From: Phascolarctos cinereus
Lineage: Eukaryota > Chordata > Mammalia > Diprotodontia > Phascolarctidae
DNA length: 64,000 nucleotides
Assembly (NCBI RefSeq): GCF_002099425.1
Contig: NW_018344058.1
Span: 6,696,501 to 6,760,500 of the forward strand
Direction: 5' to 3'
This document shows positions 32,483-44,164 of this stretch, one piece after another (the stretch's first letter is position 1; every line of letters starts with the position of its first letter). A program made the translations under genes and the position numbers. A model generated the notes under the pieces. It was not told the DNA's origin, did not search any database, and saw only the letters and a list, made by a program, of their open reading frames with translations.

Positions 32483-33910
32483 ATATACTATAATTTCCAA
32501 TTAATTTCTGTGAAATAACCTATTTAAAGTACTACCTCTTGTAACTCAAAGTTCTCACATAGGTCATCGTTTAATTAAAAACTAATATTACAGATGATAC
32601 AAATGATAATCAGGCAGAAATTCTCTGAAATGTTTAAAATCCACCATGCTCTCCTTCCACAAGCCCTGACCTTCATCTTTCTTCCTCCTTCTCCAAAAAG
32701 GAAATAAATATTTTGGCTTTCAAATCCAACCCTGAATTGGATGTCAGTCTTGTCCATTGAGCTTCTCTAAGAAAGTGAAGAAAACCTTGGCAAAGCAGCA
32801 GCCTAGTGCCCCAGCATCAGGAAGTTAATAAAGAAACTTTGTCAGAAGTGATTTTTAAAACCACAGTAAGCATGAACCACACATTGCAGGCTACATGCAG
32901 GCATTGATACTCAATGCTAAGCAAAGTTCTCCCCCCTCTCCTGATTACACACCCTTCCTTAATCCTAAACATTATACTTTCAGTTAAAGTCATAGTAGAG
33001 TAGGGTACCCTGTAGATTATGCACATTGAAAATTTTGAATTTTTCAAGGAAAATCTTGCTCTACTCTTCTTACCTCAAGGCCCTTTCACTGATGTTATCA
33101 CACAAGGAGACAGAGCAATAATTTTCCAGCAGTATCCACAATATCAAGCTATCTATAGAAAGGTCCCCAGGATCACAAAAGTGGATTATACGGAAGATAC
33201 AGATATGTCACAAAATGGGCAGGTATGTATTGGTTAAGATCTGGATTGCTAAAGGGCATAATCACAATGATGAGGACACACAGATCCATTAAACTATAGG
33301 AGTATCATTACCTATTTATTCATCTAGCAAAGGACAGAATCGAGAAGGAAAAAAAAGGAAAATCAGAGAAATAGAAAATATATAGGGCTAGTATGCTTAA
33401 GGCTGCTCTTTCATATTAGACAGAGGGGATGTGCTCATAAACAGTGTGGAATGAATTACAGAGAAGAATGGAGCAGTGGGACAGAACACAGATACTGTAC
33501 TGGTTTTAGAGGAACACTGAATTAAAAGTGAAAAGAGTCCTTCCTGTTCACCTCTGTCAGAAGTGTTTAACCAGCATCCATAGATAGAATTTAAGGAGTC
33601 CATGAATAGGAATAAGGAGGGGAAATTGCATCTTTATTTTTACTAACCTCTAACTGAAATTTAGCATTTCCTTTAGTTATTTAAAAAACATTATTCTGAG
33701 ATTCACAGGCTACACCAGACACCCAAATGAACCCATAACACAGAAGGAAGGGGGAAAAAAAGGCTAAGAATCTTGCTCATTTAATGATGAAGGAACTAAG
33801 CCCCAAAGAGATTAAATAACCCCAAAACCACTCAAGTAGTGACTCAAATTCAAAAGTCTAAAATGGAAACTAATTATCTTTACCCCACCCCCAAACCCAC
33901 CACTCTTCAA
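32483..33910. other. single-copy-looking intronic sequence
   Basis: No repeat recognised. Contains an ATG-initiated 72-codon frame at 33019-33237 (plus) with a CAG|GTATGT donor-like sequence near its end; not recognised as any protein. Confidence 0.4.
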
Positions 33911-33914
33911 GAAA

Positions 33915-34168
33915 ACTAAATGGTTCAGAGAATAGAGTGTTGGACTTGTGGTCTGGAAGACTCCAGTTCAAATTTCACCTCAAATGCTTACTAGCAGTGT
34001 GAGCCTAGGCAAGTCACTTAATCTCCTTAAGCCTCAGTTTCCTCATCTGTAAAATGGGTATAATAGCACCAACAATAAAAGGCTTTTGTGAATAAATTAA
34101 ATAATATAGTGCTTACAAGCCTTAAAATGCTATATAAATGCTATTATTACTGCTACTATTATTATTAA
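33915..34168 (+). repeat. THER/MIR-type SINE, near full length
   Basis: TGGTTCAGAGAATAGAGTGT, GTGAGCCTAGGCAAGTCACT, CAGTTTCCTCATCTGTAAAA and AAAATGCTATATAAATGCTA. Confidence 0.92.
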
Positions 34169-34171
34169 ATC

Positions 34172-34385
34172 ACCCAGGTTTATAACCTGGGAGTCCATCC
34201 TTGACTCTTTACTCTCCCTCCTATCAATCAATTACGCAGAATTGTCAATTCCACTTCCTCAAAGTACCTATCATCTAATCCCTTCTCTCCAATAATAAGG
34301 CCACCACTCTAGTTCAGGTATTCATCACCTCTCACCTAGGCTATTACAATAGCTTCTTCTCTCCTTAAATAACCTCTAAACATGG
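34172..34385 (+). repeat. L2 LINE ORF2 C-terminal fragment
   Basis: CTGGGAGTCCATCCTTGACT, ATTGTCAATTCCACTTCCTC, CACCACTCTAGTTCAGGTAT and CTAGGCTATTACAATAGCTT. Confidence 0.85.
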
Positions 34386-36635
34386 GATCATTGGTATCAT
34401 CATTTATTCTTTCCTCAGTCATTATATTTGTTATTTTTTTTGTGTTTCTAATGTTTAAAATGTTGCAAATCAAATATTCTGCTCACTTTTTTGTAAGAAT
34501 GTCTACAAAGTATTTTTTTTTGAACATACCTTTTTTCATTGACAAGTTAAAGTTTTCAGGCTATGCCATTACGAGTTAAAGGTTGGGCTTCTTTACTTTT
34601 TAAAATCTATTATTCCACTCTTTCAAGAAGAATAATCCTGTGGTAATTGTGTAACATAATGGGCTCTTGCCTTTTCTCCCACCTCCCACCCCCAGGGTAG
34701 GGAAGCTACATCTCTCTCTCAGGGTACTAAGATATCCTGGTAAGTTTGTGGGTGTCACTTTTCTCTGCCCTCAGCTCAGGCCTCTACTGGTTGTGTTCTT
34801 CCTCCCCTGCTAATTGATTAGCACTGCAGTTTCATTTAACTACATAACATCAATTACCTTTATAAAGGGCTTTTTTTTACTTCAAAGATTTACCAAAAAC
34901 AATGTACAAACATCCTCACCCAGGAAGAGGGTGATTATAGAATTGGGCTTATAATTTAGCATAATATGGCCAAATTCATGTTCAGATGCAGTATAGCTAC
35001 CAAGTAAATACTTTTGCTGGCCTGGAGTCATAAAGATTACTTTGGGATGGGCAATAATCCTAGTTTGGCAACAACAGGCATCCTGGATTCTGACTCCTAG
35101 ATTTTTGTGGCTCACTCTTCCAAGAAAGTAGACTACTCCCTGCACCTAGAACAGAAAAGAATGAAAAGGCTCCATTTCTGGTGGGCCATATGGCCCAAGG
35201 CCTTTCTCCATGCAGCATGGTTTCTGTCCAGATACCATCACACCGCTAAAGAGCAGCTGAAGACAATAAAGTAAAGAAACGTCCAAAGTTGATTCAGGCC
35301 AAGGTACAAACAGTTCCAACTATACACCTAATTGAAAAGGTTCCTCCCAACTATGATTAGTCAACCAAAATCAGTTATAGAATGTCTGGGTATGTTCCAA
35401 AATCTCCCCAATGAACTTCTCTGACATATCATGATTTTCCTGGAAGCCATTACTCCTGCATCCTTCACATGGAAAGATACCATCTGAATATGCTGATGCA
35501 GTCTACATATGTACCAGAACCCCATTACATTTGAATTTCTTTTCCTTTTATATTTCAAGGCCTTTCTCCTGACCACTTGCAAAATGTGTTGCTTGTAACT
35601 GAAATTGCTAAAGTTAACTACTATGTGTTTTCAAGTCTGAAGCATGAAGGAAGAGGTGGTTGTGAAGGTTATGTATGGAATCTATCAAATGTTGCTTTGT
35701 TGTCTACATTCAAAAGTTCTGGGTAGCTTTTTGGAATTATTTCCAGCTTTATAGTGTTCAGTATTGCATTTTAAACCATTTTTGGTCAATTTCTTCTGGG
35801 AAATTCTTAAGTAATTTCTGTCTATCCTGTCTCTAGATTCAATCTTTGGTGTGCACAGGGATATGAGTATATGTGCGTATGTATATGTATACGTTTTAAT
35901 ATTGTTGACTTTTTGCTTCTCTTCAGACAGACTTTCATCAAATTAATATTTTCATGTTCCAAAATAAGGCTTACTCAATCTCCTTTCACTGGGAGATACA
36001 GGATTCACCAGACTAGGTTCCTAACCTCATAACTTCTGAGGAGCAAAACTGGGCCCTGCTAGGTTTCTGTACTTTTTCCTTCAGGCCAAGCATAGCCTGG
36101 CATCCTGCCCACTTCTCCACCCCTAATTCCTCCCTTAGGTTCCTTACTTTCTTTCTCCGGACTAGACTGGATCAGTGTCTGTTGACTTTTTTTTTTTGCA
36201 TGATAAAATGGGAGGGCAGAAAAAAAAGTTTCAGGCCAGTCAGAAGGCAACATGTTTTCTTTCACTCTTCCTCTTCATGTGGTAGGTGAGAGTGTCAGTG
36301 GCTAGTTGCAGTGAAGAGGGAGAGAGGACTCACAAGGTGACCTAAAAGTCTCCTCTGTGAGGGCAGGAGGCCTTAAATGAGCCCTACACACAAGTCAGGT
36401 ATACCTCTGCCATAGACCAGTGGAGGGTGGTGAAGAATAGGTGCTGACCAAGTGCTTTTGTAATTAAGAGTTTTCTGGCATTAACTCATGAGGATTTTAC
36501 CTTGCCAGGGTTCTGTCTCCTTTATCTCATGAATTCAACTGTAATCACTCTGCATCTGGAGAAGTACTTTTTCTTTTTTTCTTGGAAGGATGAAGAGCTA
36601 AATGTGTCTGGAGAAAGTGACTAATCCACCATCTT
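34386..36635. other. long intronic stretch without recognised features
   Basis: AT-rich with a pyrimidine-rich segment at 36.0-36.2 kb. No confident exon, RNA or repeat; old repeats may be present below eye detection. Confidence 0.35.
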
Positions 36636-36639
36636 GCCA

Positions 36640-37385
36640 GTAATGTAACCTGGAAAGATAGTCTCCTAATTGGTCTCTCTGCATCCTGCCTCTTTCCTCT
36701 CTAATCCATTCACCACAAAGATTCCAAAATTAGGTAGCTAAAGTGCAGGTAAGACCATATCACTCTCCTTGCTCTGCAAGCTTCAACAATTCCTATGAAT
36801 CTGAGGACAAAATACAAACTCTTCTTGGCATGTGAACACATTCACCATTTGACTCCAAGTAATCATCTCAAAACAATTATACATTACTCCTCTTCACACA
36901 CTTCCAGCACAAGTGGCCTACTCATTCCTTCTCCAGCTCATTTTACAAATGAGGAAACTAAGGCAAACAGGGTTAAGTGACTTGCGCAGGGTCACACAAG
37001 TAGCAAATGTCTGAGGCCACACTGAACTCAGATCTTCCTGACTCCAGGCCAGGCACTCTATCCATTGAGCCACTTAGCCGCCCTTTGAATAGGCTATCTT
37101 CAATGTTTGGAATGCTCTGCCTTCTCATTTTCACCAACGAGGTAACCCCTGGCTCCCTTCAAGTGACAATTCCATCTAGAAGCCTTTCATTAGTCCCCCA
37201 GTTGTTGGTGCCTCACCTCAATCTCATCATTACATATTTATTTTCCAAAAAGCCTATACAAAGTAGAACAGAAGCTGGGAGGGAGGAGGGGGAAAGAATT
37301 TAGGCCCATCCTACTTTTGTATTTGAATCCACAACACCTAGCACAAAGTAGATGCTCAAACATGGCTTGTAGATTTTGAGTAACA
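36640..37385 (+). repeat. L2 LINE 3' region, split by an antisense SINE
   Basis: CTCCTAATTGGTCTCTCTGC, AGGTAAGACCATATCACTCT and CTTCAACAATTCCTATGAAT. After the SINE: GTTTGGAATGCTCTGCCTTC, CAACACCTAGCACAAAGTAG and ATGCTCAAACATGGC. Confidence 0.88.
36927..37084 (-). repeat. CORE-SINE, antisense, within L2
   Basis: CCTTCTCCAGCTCATTTTAC, GTGACTTGCGCAGGGTCACA and TCTATCCATTGAGCCACTTA. Lacks the RTE-type tail. Confidence 0.92.
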
Positions 37386-37682
37386 AAGTCAGGATTTTTA
37401 ACTCATTTTCTGACTCTAAATCTGATATACTTTTCACTAAATCAAGTCTTCAATTCTTTTTAAATTGTAAAGTTTCATTACTTTTAGAGATGCTGTAAGA
37501 CTCAAGAAAAAAATCAGATATGCATATATTCCAACAAAATTAGTGCAAAATAGCGTTCCAAGACTAGAAATAAATTATTTTGGCTATACAAAACCACTGT
37601 TCCCCATTAGGGCTAAGTGTAATGGACTATAAGCTTATCAATGTCAGTCTTATCATTTGAACATACAAAATTTCCACCTAGA

Positions 37683-37910
37683 GAGGGTGGCATAGCAGAG
37701 TTAGAAAGACTAATAAATAAGGGGATACAGGTTCTATAATTAACTTGTTTTGTGGCCTTAGGTAAGTGATTTAACATCTCAGGCTTAGTCTCCCCCTCTT
37801 ATAAAATGGGATAATAAACAGCCATGGATACCTCCTAGGTAAACTACCTAGGGTAGTGAGGAAAAAGCTTTGTAAAACTTTAAAGTGCTATATAAATGTT
37901 AAATATTAAT
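37683..37910 (+). repeat. THER/MIR-type SINE
   Basis: GGTGGCATAGCAGAGTTAGA, TGGCCTTAGGTAAGTGATTT, TTATAAAATGGGATAATAAA and TTAAAGTGCTATATAAATGT. Confidence 0.82.
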
Positions 37911-38353
37911 ATTAGCAAAAGAGGAAATTAAAAGGATTCAGAAATACAAAGTAGTATAATTAATAAGTAACATTCAAGAAACAGTTCTAAAAACTTCTCT
38001 GGTAAGGACTAGCTTTAAATAAGGTAGAAGGAAGCAATACAGGATAATTCCAAACCATCAGTCATCCAAAAATCAATTATGTTTGACTTTGGAATGCACT
38101 TTATTGATTTTTCATGCAGATTTGCCTCTCTAGCTACACTTTACTTAGGCTAATACTAGAGTCATTTTTTATTTCTTTTGCACACATTAACCAGCAACAC
38201 AAGTGGGTGACAGAACGAAGTAAAAGGTGAGATGAGGGGAAGCCAGTTTAGGAGTTTCAAATGACTGTGCATGATCCATTCAGCAGATAACCTATGTTGA
38301 TATATTCATGGATATGGGGCACAGATATAGATACAGCTATAACTGTCAAATAT

Positions 38354-38616
38354 AGTTGTTTTTGTTGTTCAATCATTTCAGTTGAGCCTGACTCTTCATG
38401 ACCCCATTTGAGGTTTTCTTGGTAAAGACCCTGGATGAGTTTGCCATTTCCTTCTCCAGCTCATTTTACAAATAAGGAAACTGAGGCAAACAGGGTTAAG
38501 TGACTTGCCCAGGGTCATACAGCTAGTAAGTGTCTGAGGCCAGATTTTAATTCAGGAATTTGAATCTTCCTGATTCCAAGCCCATGACTCCATCCATTTT
38601 GCCACCTAGCTGCCCA
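38354..38616 (-). repeat. long CORE-SINE with RTE-type tail, antisense, full length
   Basis: TTGTTGTTCAATCATTTCAG, TCATGACCCCATTTGAGGTT, TTTGCCATTTCCTTCTCCAG and the inverted head TTTTGCCACCTAGCTGCCC. Confidence 0.95.
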
Positions 38617-38754
38617 AGTATAATTGTAGCTATAAATAAAACAGTAGATAGATAAATAAGAGAGAAGGAAAAAATGATAAGTAAAGAGAAGGAAAAATTA
38701 AGAAAGAGGAAGAGAAAATGAGAGAGAGGTCTCAAACTGATCTCCAAATCCAAA

Positions 38755-39200
38755 AGACTATGCAGAAGCGTCAAATGCAAGGCCCATAGCCTCCTCTGAA
38801 CCAGATTAAAATGTAATTGGACAATGGAGTCTGAATGCAGGTCAAAGCATACTTTCTTCACTTTTATTTGTTTTTTGTTTCTCGTGGGTTTTCCCTATGC
38901 TTCTAATTCTTCTTTTACAACACAACTAATGTGGAAATATGTTTAACAAGATTGTACATGTATAACCTATATCAGATTGCTTGCTATCTTGGCGGGGGAA
39001 AGGGAAGAGAGAAAGGGAGAAAAATTTGGAAATCAAAATTTTATAAAAATGAATGTTGAAAACTATTTTTACATGCAAGTGGGAAAAAATAAAATACTAT
39101 TAGGAAAAAATGGGAAATGTTTAAACAAAATAAAAATATAATACAACAGAGATGTTAATTTGTGTTCACCACTGAGCCTATTTTTCAACTATACAGTTTT
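38755..39200 (+). mobile_element. AT-cored non-autonomous element split by an L1 3' end
   Basis: Left part GGCCCATAGCCTCCTCTGAA and GATTAAAATGTAATTGG. Right part GGGAAATGTTTAAACAAAAT, AAAATATAATACAACAGAGA and GTTAATTTGTGTTC. The uninterrupted version at 46.26 kb shows the two halves belong together. Confidence 0.65.
38822..39105 (+). repeat. L1 LINE 3' UTR
   Basis: CTGAATGCAGGTCAAAGCAT, GTGGAAATATGTTTAACAAG, TGTACATGTATAACCTATAT, CAGATTGCTTGCTATCTTGG and AATAAAATACTATTA. A 5'-truncated insertion. Confidence 0.88.
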
Positions 39201-39477
39201 TAGGGCACACTATTTATTTCATGGTGAGTCTATATGTTTTAGAACAATTAGAATACATTTCAAATTGTGGTCCATTGGTAGTATTTAGGAAGATAAGGAC
39301 AGACTTCCTCTATACCCCTTTGCTAACTGCTATTATCAAAACACAAACACACACACAGGAACACCTCAGTCTTCTTGTTTCCTTTAAAAGGTCAAGGATT
39401 GACAATCTATGACACATGTTCCAAAGTGGCAACAAGGAGTCACTGAAAACAGTGGAAATGTTAAAAAGAAGAGCTGG

Positions 39478-39635
39478 GGGGGGGGCAGCTACTTGGTGCA
39501 GCGGACAGAGCTCTAGCCTTGAAGTCAGGAGGACCTGAGTTCAAATCCAGCCTCAGACACTTGACACTTACTAGCTGTGTGACCCTGGGCAAGTCACTTA
39601 ACCCCAACTGCCTCACTCCCCCTCAAAAAAAAAAG
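39478..39635 (+). repeat. short CORE-SINE
   Basis: GGGCAGCTACTTGGTGCAGC through GTGTGACCCTGGGCAAGTCA to an A-tail. High similarity to 47.22 kb. Confidence 0.95.
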
Positions 39636-39659
39636 CCAGCAGAGAATAGGCAATGCTCT

Positions 39660-39800
39660 TTGCTGAGTTAAATAGGGAAACAACATTGCTACAGTGAAAA
39701 ACACTTGGCTAGGAACTTATTGTGTGACCTTAGTCAATTCAACTCAATCTCAGTGCCTATGTTTCATCTCTAAAAGGAAAGGATTAGATTATATCAAGTT
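39660..39800 (+). repeat. MIR-type SINE fragment
   Basis: CACTTGGCTAGGAACTTATT, GTGTGACCTTAGTCAATTCA and AAAGGAAAGGATTAGATTAT. Confidence 0.65.
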
Positions 39801-39995
39801 TCTTCACCTGTTTTGTGTCCTCGATTACTTTGGCAGTCTCTCAAAACCTATGAACCCCTTTTCAGAATAATTTTGTTGCCTATACTCATAATTGCAGGAA
39901 ATTTCAGGTAAGGATAGTGAAATTAAAGATGTTCACAGACTCCCTGAAATCTATCCAAAGAGTCCCTATGGATCTGTGTCTGAAACTCTTTATCT
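39801..39995 (+). mobile_element. hAT-like miniature DNA transposon
   Basis: TTCACCTGTTTTGTGTCCTC, TTTGGCAGTCTCTCAAAACC and GAACCCCTTTTCAGAATAAT: same family as 25.4 and 42.15 kb. Confidence 0.7.
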
Positions 39996-40419
39996 ACCCA
40001 TGCTTTTTTATCCTTTAATACTCTTGTCCATGTACTCCCATTAATCCTCCAAAGAAGGTCCACTCACTAAGCTCAAGACTTTCTTCCAGATCTCTAGACG
40101 TTATGTGAAATCCAGTGGAACACAACAGCTATCTACTGGTTATCCCATGTTCTGACTACATGACTAGCCCACCTCTTCCAGTCATCTTTCTTCAATGACG
40201 TCCTTTAAGCCATTTCTCCTGCTGCAATTCCTCATTAGTAATGGATAAACAAGTAAACTAGATTTTTTTAAATGTGTGAGTAGGTTGGTTAAGGCACTTA
40301 AGAGTTAAAGCAAGCCCCAATTAAGATGCTTAAACACATTATAAACTTTATTTACTTTGCATGGAAAAATAGTTTAAGTGTGAGGACATCTAAATGTTAG
40401 TACTATATTCCTGATCCAT

Positions 40420-40765
40420 AATCTGCTCTAATGTCCCCCATGCCTGGAATGTACTTCCTCCTCCCTCAGCTGTCCCTCAGAAAGTCCCTCTCTTCCTACA
40501 AGATGCAACTCAGGCACCGTCTTCTGCATGAAACCTTTCCTGATCCTCTTCACAGCTGCTAATGCCCTCTCACCCAAACTACTTTGTATTTGTTAATTTT
40601 GTATTTTGCTGTATATATTTTATATGGCATTGTTTCCCCTATTCGAATGTAAGTGCCTTGTGAGTAGAGGTTATTTCATTCTTTGTACTTATATACCCAG
40701 TATTTAACACAGGGCCTGGATCTTGTAGACATTTAATAAATACTTGTTGATTGACTGATTTGTGG
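40420..40765 (+). repeat. L2 LINE 3' region
   Basis: CCCCCATGCCTGGAATGTAC, AAGATGCAACTCAGGCACCG, ATGAAACCTTTCCTGATCCT, TTAACACAGGGCCTGGATCT and CATTTAATAAATACTTGTTG. Confidence 0.93.
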
Positions 40766-42140
40766 CCTGCACATGACCTTGGGCTCATAAACACTATGTC
40801 CGTAGAGCACAACCAAGTCCTAGTAAAACAGAAAGGTTTATTTGTCTACCAAAGACTGGCCTAGCTATATTTGGTAAAGGCTGGTTAAGAGGACATGGAT
40901 TTTTTTCATCAAAGCAATACATGAAGACCACTCTACTAAGGTATGGAGGAACTTTAACCTATGTACATAGAAGGAATATCTACAGTGATGAAATCACAGA
41001 TCTCTCAACAAGTAACTTAACCACAAGTAAGAACTTCAGTCATGAGAAAAACCTGCCAATCCAGAAACTGTTACAAAGGACCAAAAAGAATTCATGAGTG
41101 TTCCCTGTCCCTTTCATCTCCCATCTCTGATAAGCCTACTTTAAAATTCAAATCACATGTATTTTTGACATAATTCATCATAAATTTTGGATTTTAAAAA
41201 GGAGCTAATTTCCCCTTCAAAGCGCTGACCTCTCCCATGACCCACTCCTCTACTCCATGAATCAACCTATCCCACTCCATATTGCTTTAGTTATCATCCC
41301 TTCCTCTCACTCCATCCCAATAGCCTATGGCTAAATAACAAACACTTAGAGATTAAAAAACCAATATTACAAAGCCATACTTACTCAATCAGTACCTGAC
41401 TCTGTTACCGGGCCCAGTTTCCTTTTATGTGAAAACCTTCTCTTCTTTATCCCCAGCCCTTATACAGAAGTAGGTGTTTCCTTTCTTGTCTCTTCAACCT
41501 CTACATTTGACTGAGAGAGATTAACCAAGGAAGGACAGTGCATTTTCTTCTGGACTCAGAAGGCTGTCTTCAGCCCTACCAGGTATGATCATTGAGAAAG
41601 AAATTATGGCAGTTCAAAGATTACCTTCAGAAGAGCAACTGCCAGGCCATACGTGTTAGAATATCCTCAGGGTATGTGCTCTCCAAAAAGGAACTGAATG
41701 TAGAAGCATGGCTCAAAGGTCTAAGACATAAAAATTTAGGGCTCTCAGAGCTAGACATAAAGTTGTACTACCACTGTGCCAGAGTCTACGCTCAAAGAGT
41801 ACAATCAAGAGAGCTGTCTGCCTATCTGTTTCAGACATGCATCAGCCCTCAGTGCAGCTGTGCACGTAAAGCTGCCAGCTCCCTGATTCTGAGTCATGAT
41901 GAGCTGTCAAACAAAGCAAGAGGTGAGGCTTGGAGGGCAGGAATCATAAAATCCACCTGTATAGAAAATGAATGACTTGTGGGAAAAATGTTCATTAGTC
42001 ATACAAAATGAGGGCGTGGCTTCTAATCACAGGAGAGTCTTCCACTTTAAAATTCAAGGAACATCAACCCTGACATAAACACCCGGGCCAAGGGGAAGAA
42101 AGGTGACTGACTGGTCCCAAAAGCATCTCCACCTGGGAGG
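40766..42140. other. single-copy-looking intronic sequence
   Basis: No repeat recognised. The 127-codon open stretch at 41592-41975 has no methionine codon and no recognisable domain. Confidence 0.4.
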
Positions 42141-42144
42141 TTGT

Positions 42145-42330
42145 CAAAAACCAAAAGAGTGAGAATCTGTAATTTTTTAATATTTTGATAACTATATTTT
42201 AATATAGGTGGTTTCCTTTGTAACTCTATGTATTTTATGCATTTAAAAACATTCAGAGAAGGGATCCACAGAGTTCGGCAGACCACCAAAGGGGTCTATG
42301 AAATAAAATAGGTTAAGAACTCCTGGACTA
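42145..42330 (-). mobile_element. hAT-like miniature DNA transposon, antisense
   Basis: AACATTCAGAGAAGGGATCC, CAGACCACCAAAGGGGTCTA and terminal AGGTTAAGAACTCCTGG: reverse complement of the 25.4 kb copy. Confidence 0.8.
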
Positions 42331-42415
42331 GATGATCAGTAAAGTGTTTTCAAATGCTAAGATTCTACTCTTCATTCCGGATGTCAGATAGCTATATGGA
42401 AATTACACCGGTACT

Positions 42416-42760
42416 GTTGAGGTTAGAGACGGAAGAGCTGGTTCAGGTGTGAAAGAATTCACTTACACCTTCTCTGTAGCTATTGGTGATAAGTTCAGGG
42501 TGGATCCCAAGGAGTGCTATCTGAAATGAGGAGGAAGAGATGTGCGGGTCCTAGTGTCCTGAAAGAATCCACTAAAACAATCTCCAAGTTAAAAAATGGC
42601 ATTTATTAGGGTGATGCACCCAAGCGGGTCTGCTCCCCATGAGGCAGAGCCCTAATGGGCTCTACTCCATGTGGGAGGCAGATCACAGGCGAGAGGCCCT
42701 GCTCCACTAAGGTAGCAAAGCGGCCCCTGCTTTCCATAGGAGGTAAAGATGGTTAGCCAG
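42416..42760 (-). other. possible LTR R/U5-like segment, weak
   Basis: GC-richer than its surroundings. Read on the minus strand it has CCCTAATAAATGCC, then about 170 bases to a CTCAACA end. No second boundary, target-site duplication or primer site is visible, so this stays a suggestion. Confidence 0.3.
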
Positions 42761-43382
42761 GTCAAAGGTATGTTTTAAACACAATTTTATGCAATGGGGG
42801 GATGGGGACAAGAGAATGACAGAAGCAAGCATGGCTCCAAAATGCCTAGGATATCAGGTAGTTTGGAGGTGATAAGCAAAGAGAACAAGAAAGGGAAGGG
42901 GAAGAATTGTTCTGGAATCGAGGGTGCTTTGTGAAAGCACACAGATAAGTCCACAGTGGGGGCTTCAATGCATAGTCTTCTTCAATAACTTTTCTGGTTG
43001 GTCACAGCCTATATCTCATCTCCAATCTCATGTCCTGCTTGCTCCATCTGCCTCAAGCACTCTTTTCTACCTCATCAGTATGGCAGTGGAGGGCATGTCC
43101 AAACTAGTTCAATGTATTTTTCTCCCTAATCTCCTTATTTAATACTGGCACTAAGAAGACTCCAATCTAACACAGAGTAGTAACAATAGGTTCCTCCTTT
43201 TCGGTTCCTTTCCCACTCTTTGCCCTACCTATATTTCACATCAAAGAAGCCCAATCTTCAGAATATGCCAGAAGTTATGAGAGGTTTTAATGGGTTTTTG
43301 AAGGCAAAAGAGAAGTTAGCAAAAAGAGTACAGAGAAAAAAATTAGAAGAGCAAAGTATTTGCAGACTTGGCTTATTCAATT

Positions 43383-43500
43383 AAATTCAGCAAGCATTTA
43401 TTAAGCCCTTGTAATCCAGGTAACATGCTAGACATGAGACAAAAAGACAAAGAAGTGAAAATCTTTGCCCTCAAGTTTCCCTCAAAAGAGCTCAAAATGA
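43383..43500 (-). repeat. L2 LINE 3' terminus, antisense
   Basis: AGCAAGCATTTATTAAGCCC, GACAAAAAGACAAAGAAGTG and TTTGCCCTCAAGTTTCCCTC. Confidence 0.75.
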
Positions 43501-43519
43501 GGTGAGGCCAGCCCCCAAG

Positions 43520-43935
43520 ACATATTTCTACAGTACAATCTTGAATAGGCTCTCCTGAGTTGTCCTGGTTCGTGCCACACTAAAACAAATAGTACAGATT
43601 TGCTCTCTAAAAAAAAAAATCAGACCAATCCTAGACAAGCTGTCCTAAATTCACCCCATGCTGGGCAAGTAGACTAGCTCCAAAAAAAAAAAAAAACCCA
43701 GATAAGCTCCCAAGATGAGTAAGGCACTCCCAAAAGGGTTTTGGCACTTAGAATCAATTGGAATTCTGTCTTCTCCTTGTCCAGTGAAGAAATTATCCTG
43801 AATAAGCTTCCAAGATACATAGGGCTCCCTAAAAAGACACTAGGGAATCATATTCCATACTTACTGATTAAAAAAAAAAAACAACCAATGATCCCAGATA
43901 AATTGTATAGGCAAAAGAATTTCACACAGGAGAGG
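43520..43935. repeat. possible decayed tandem repeat, A-run punctuated
   Basis: Related phrases recur at roughly 70-110 base spacing: TCCTAGACAAGCTGTCCTAA, CCCAGATAAGCTCCCAAGAT, CCTGAATAAGCTTCCAAGAT and TCCCAGATAAATTG. Three A-runs of 11-15 bases lie between them. Confidence 0.45.
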
Positions 43936-43985
43936 TCTAACAACTTTAGGAAATCAAAAAAGGCCTTTTGAAAGAGTAGATCCTA

Positions 43986-44139
43986 GGGGCAGTTAGGTGG
44001 CATAGTGAATCTGGCCTTGGAATCAGGAGGATTTGAGTTCAAATCCAGCCTCAGACACTTAACACTTAGTAGTTGTTTTACTGTGGGCAAGCCACTTAAC
44101 CCTGATCACCTCACCAAAAAGCAAAAAAAAAAAAAAGAG
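43986..44139 (+). repeat. short CORE-SINE
   Basis: GGGGCAGTTAGGTGGCATAG to an A-tail. The head carries a small deletion (GGATAGAGC missing). Confidence 0.93.
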
Positions 44140-44164
44140 AGTAAGCCCGTGAACTAAATATTAA

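Noticed and set aside
41592-41975. Longest open stretch in the window (127 codons, plus strand)
   Set aside because: It begins at TTG, contains no ATG at all, has no recognisable domain and lies in ordinary intronic sequence.
42590-42760. CpG island or GPD2 promoter
   Set aside because: Only a handful of CG dinucleotides in a moderately GC-rich patch; no initiator context or exon with a donor on the minus strand was visible.
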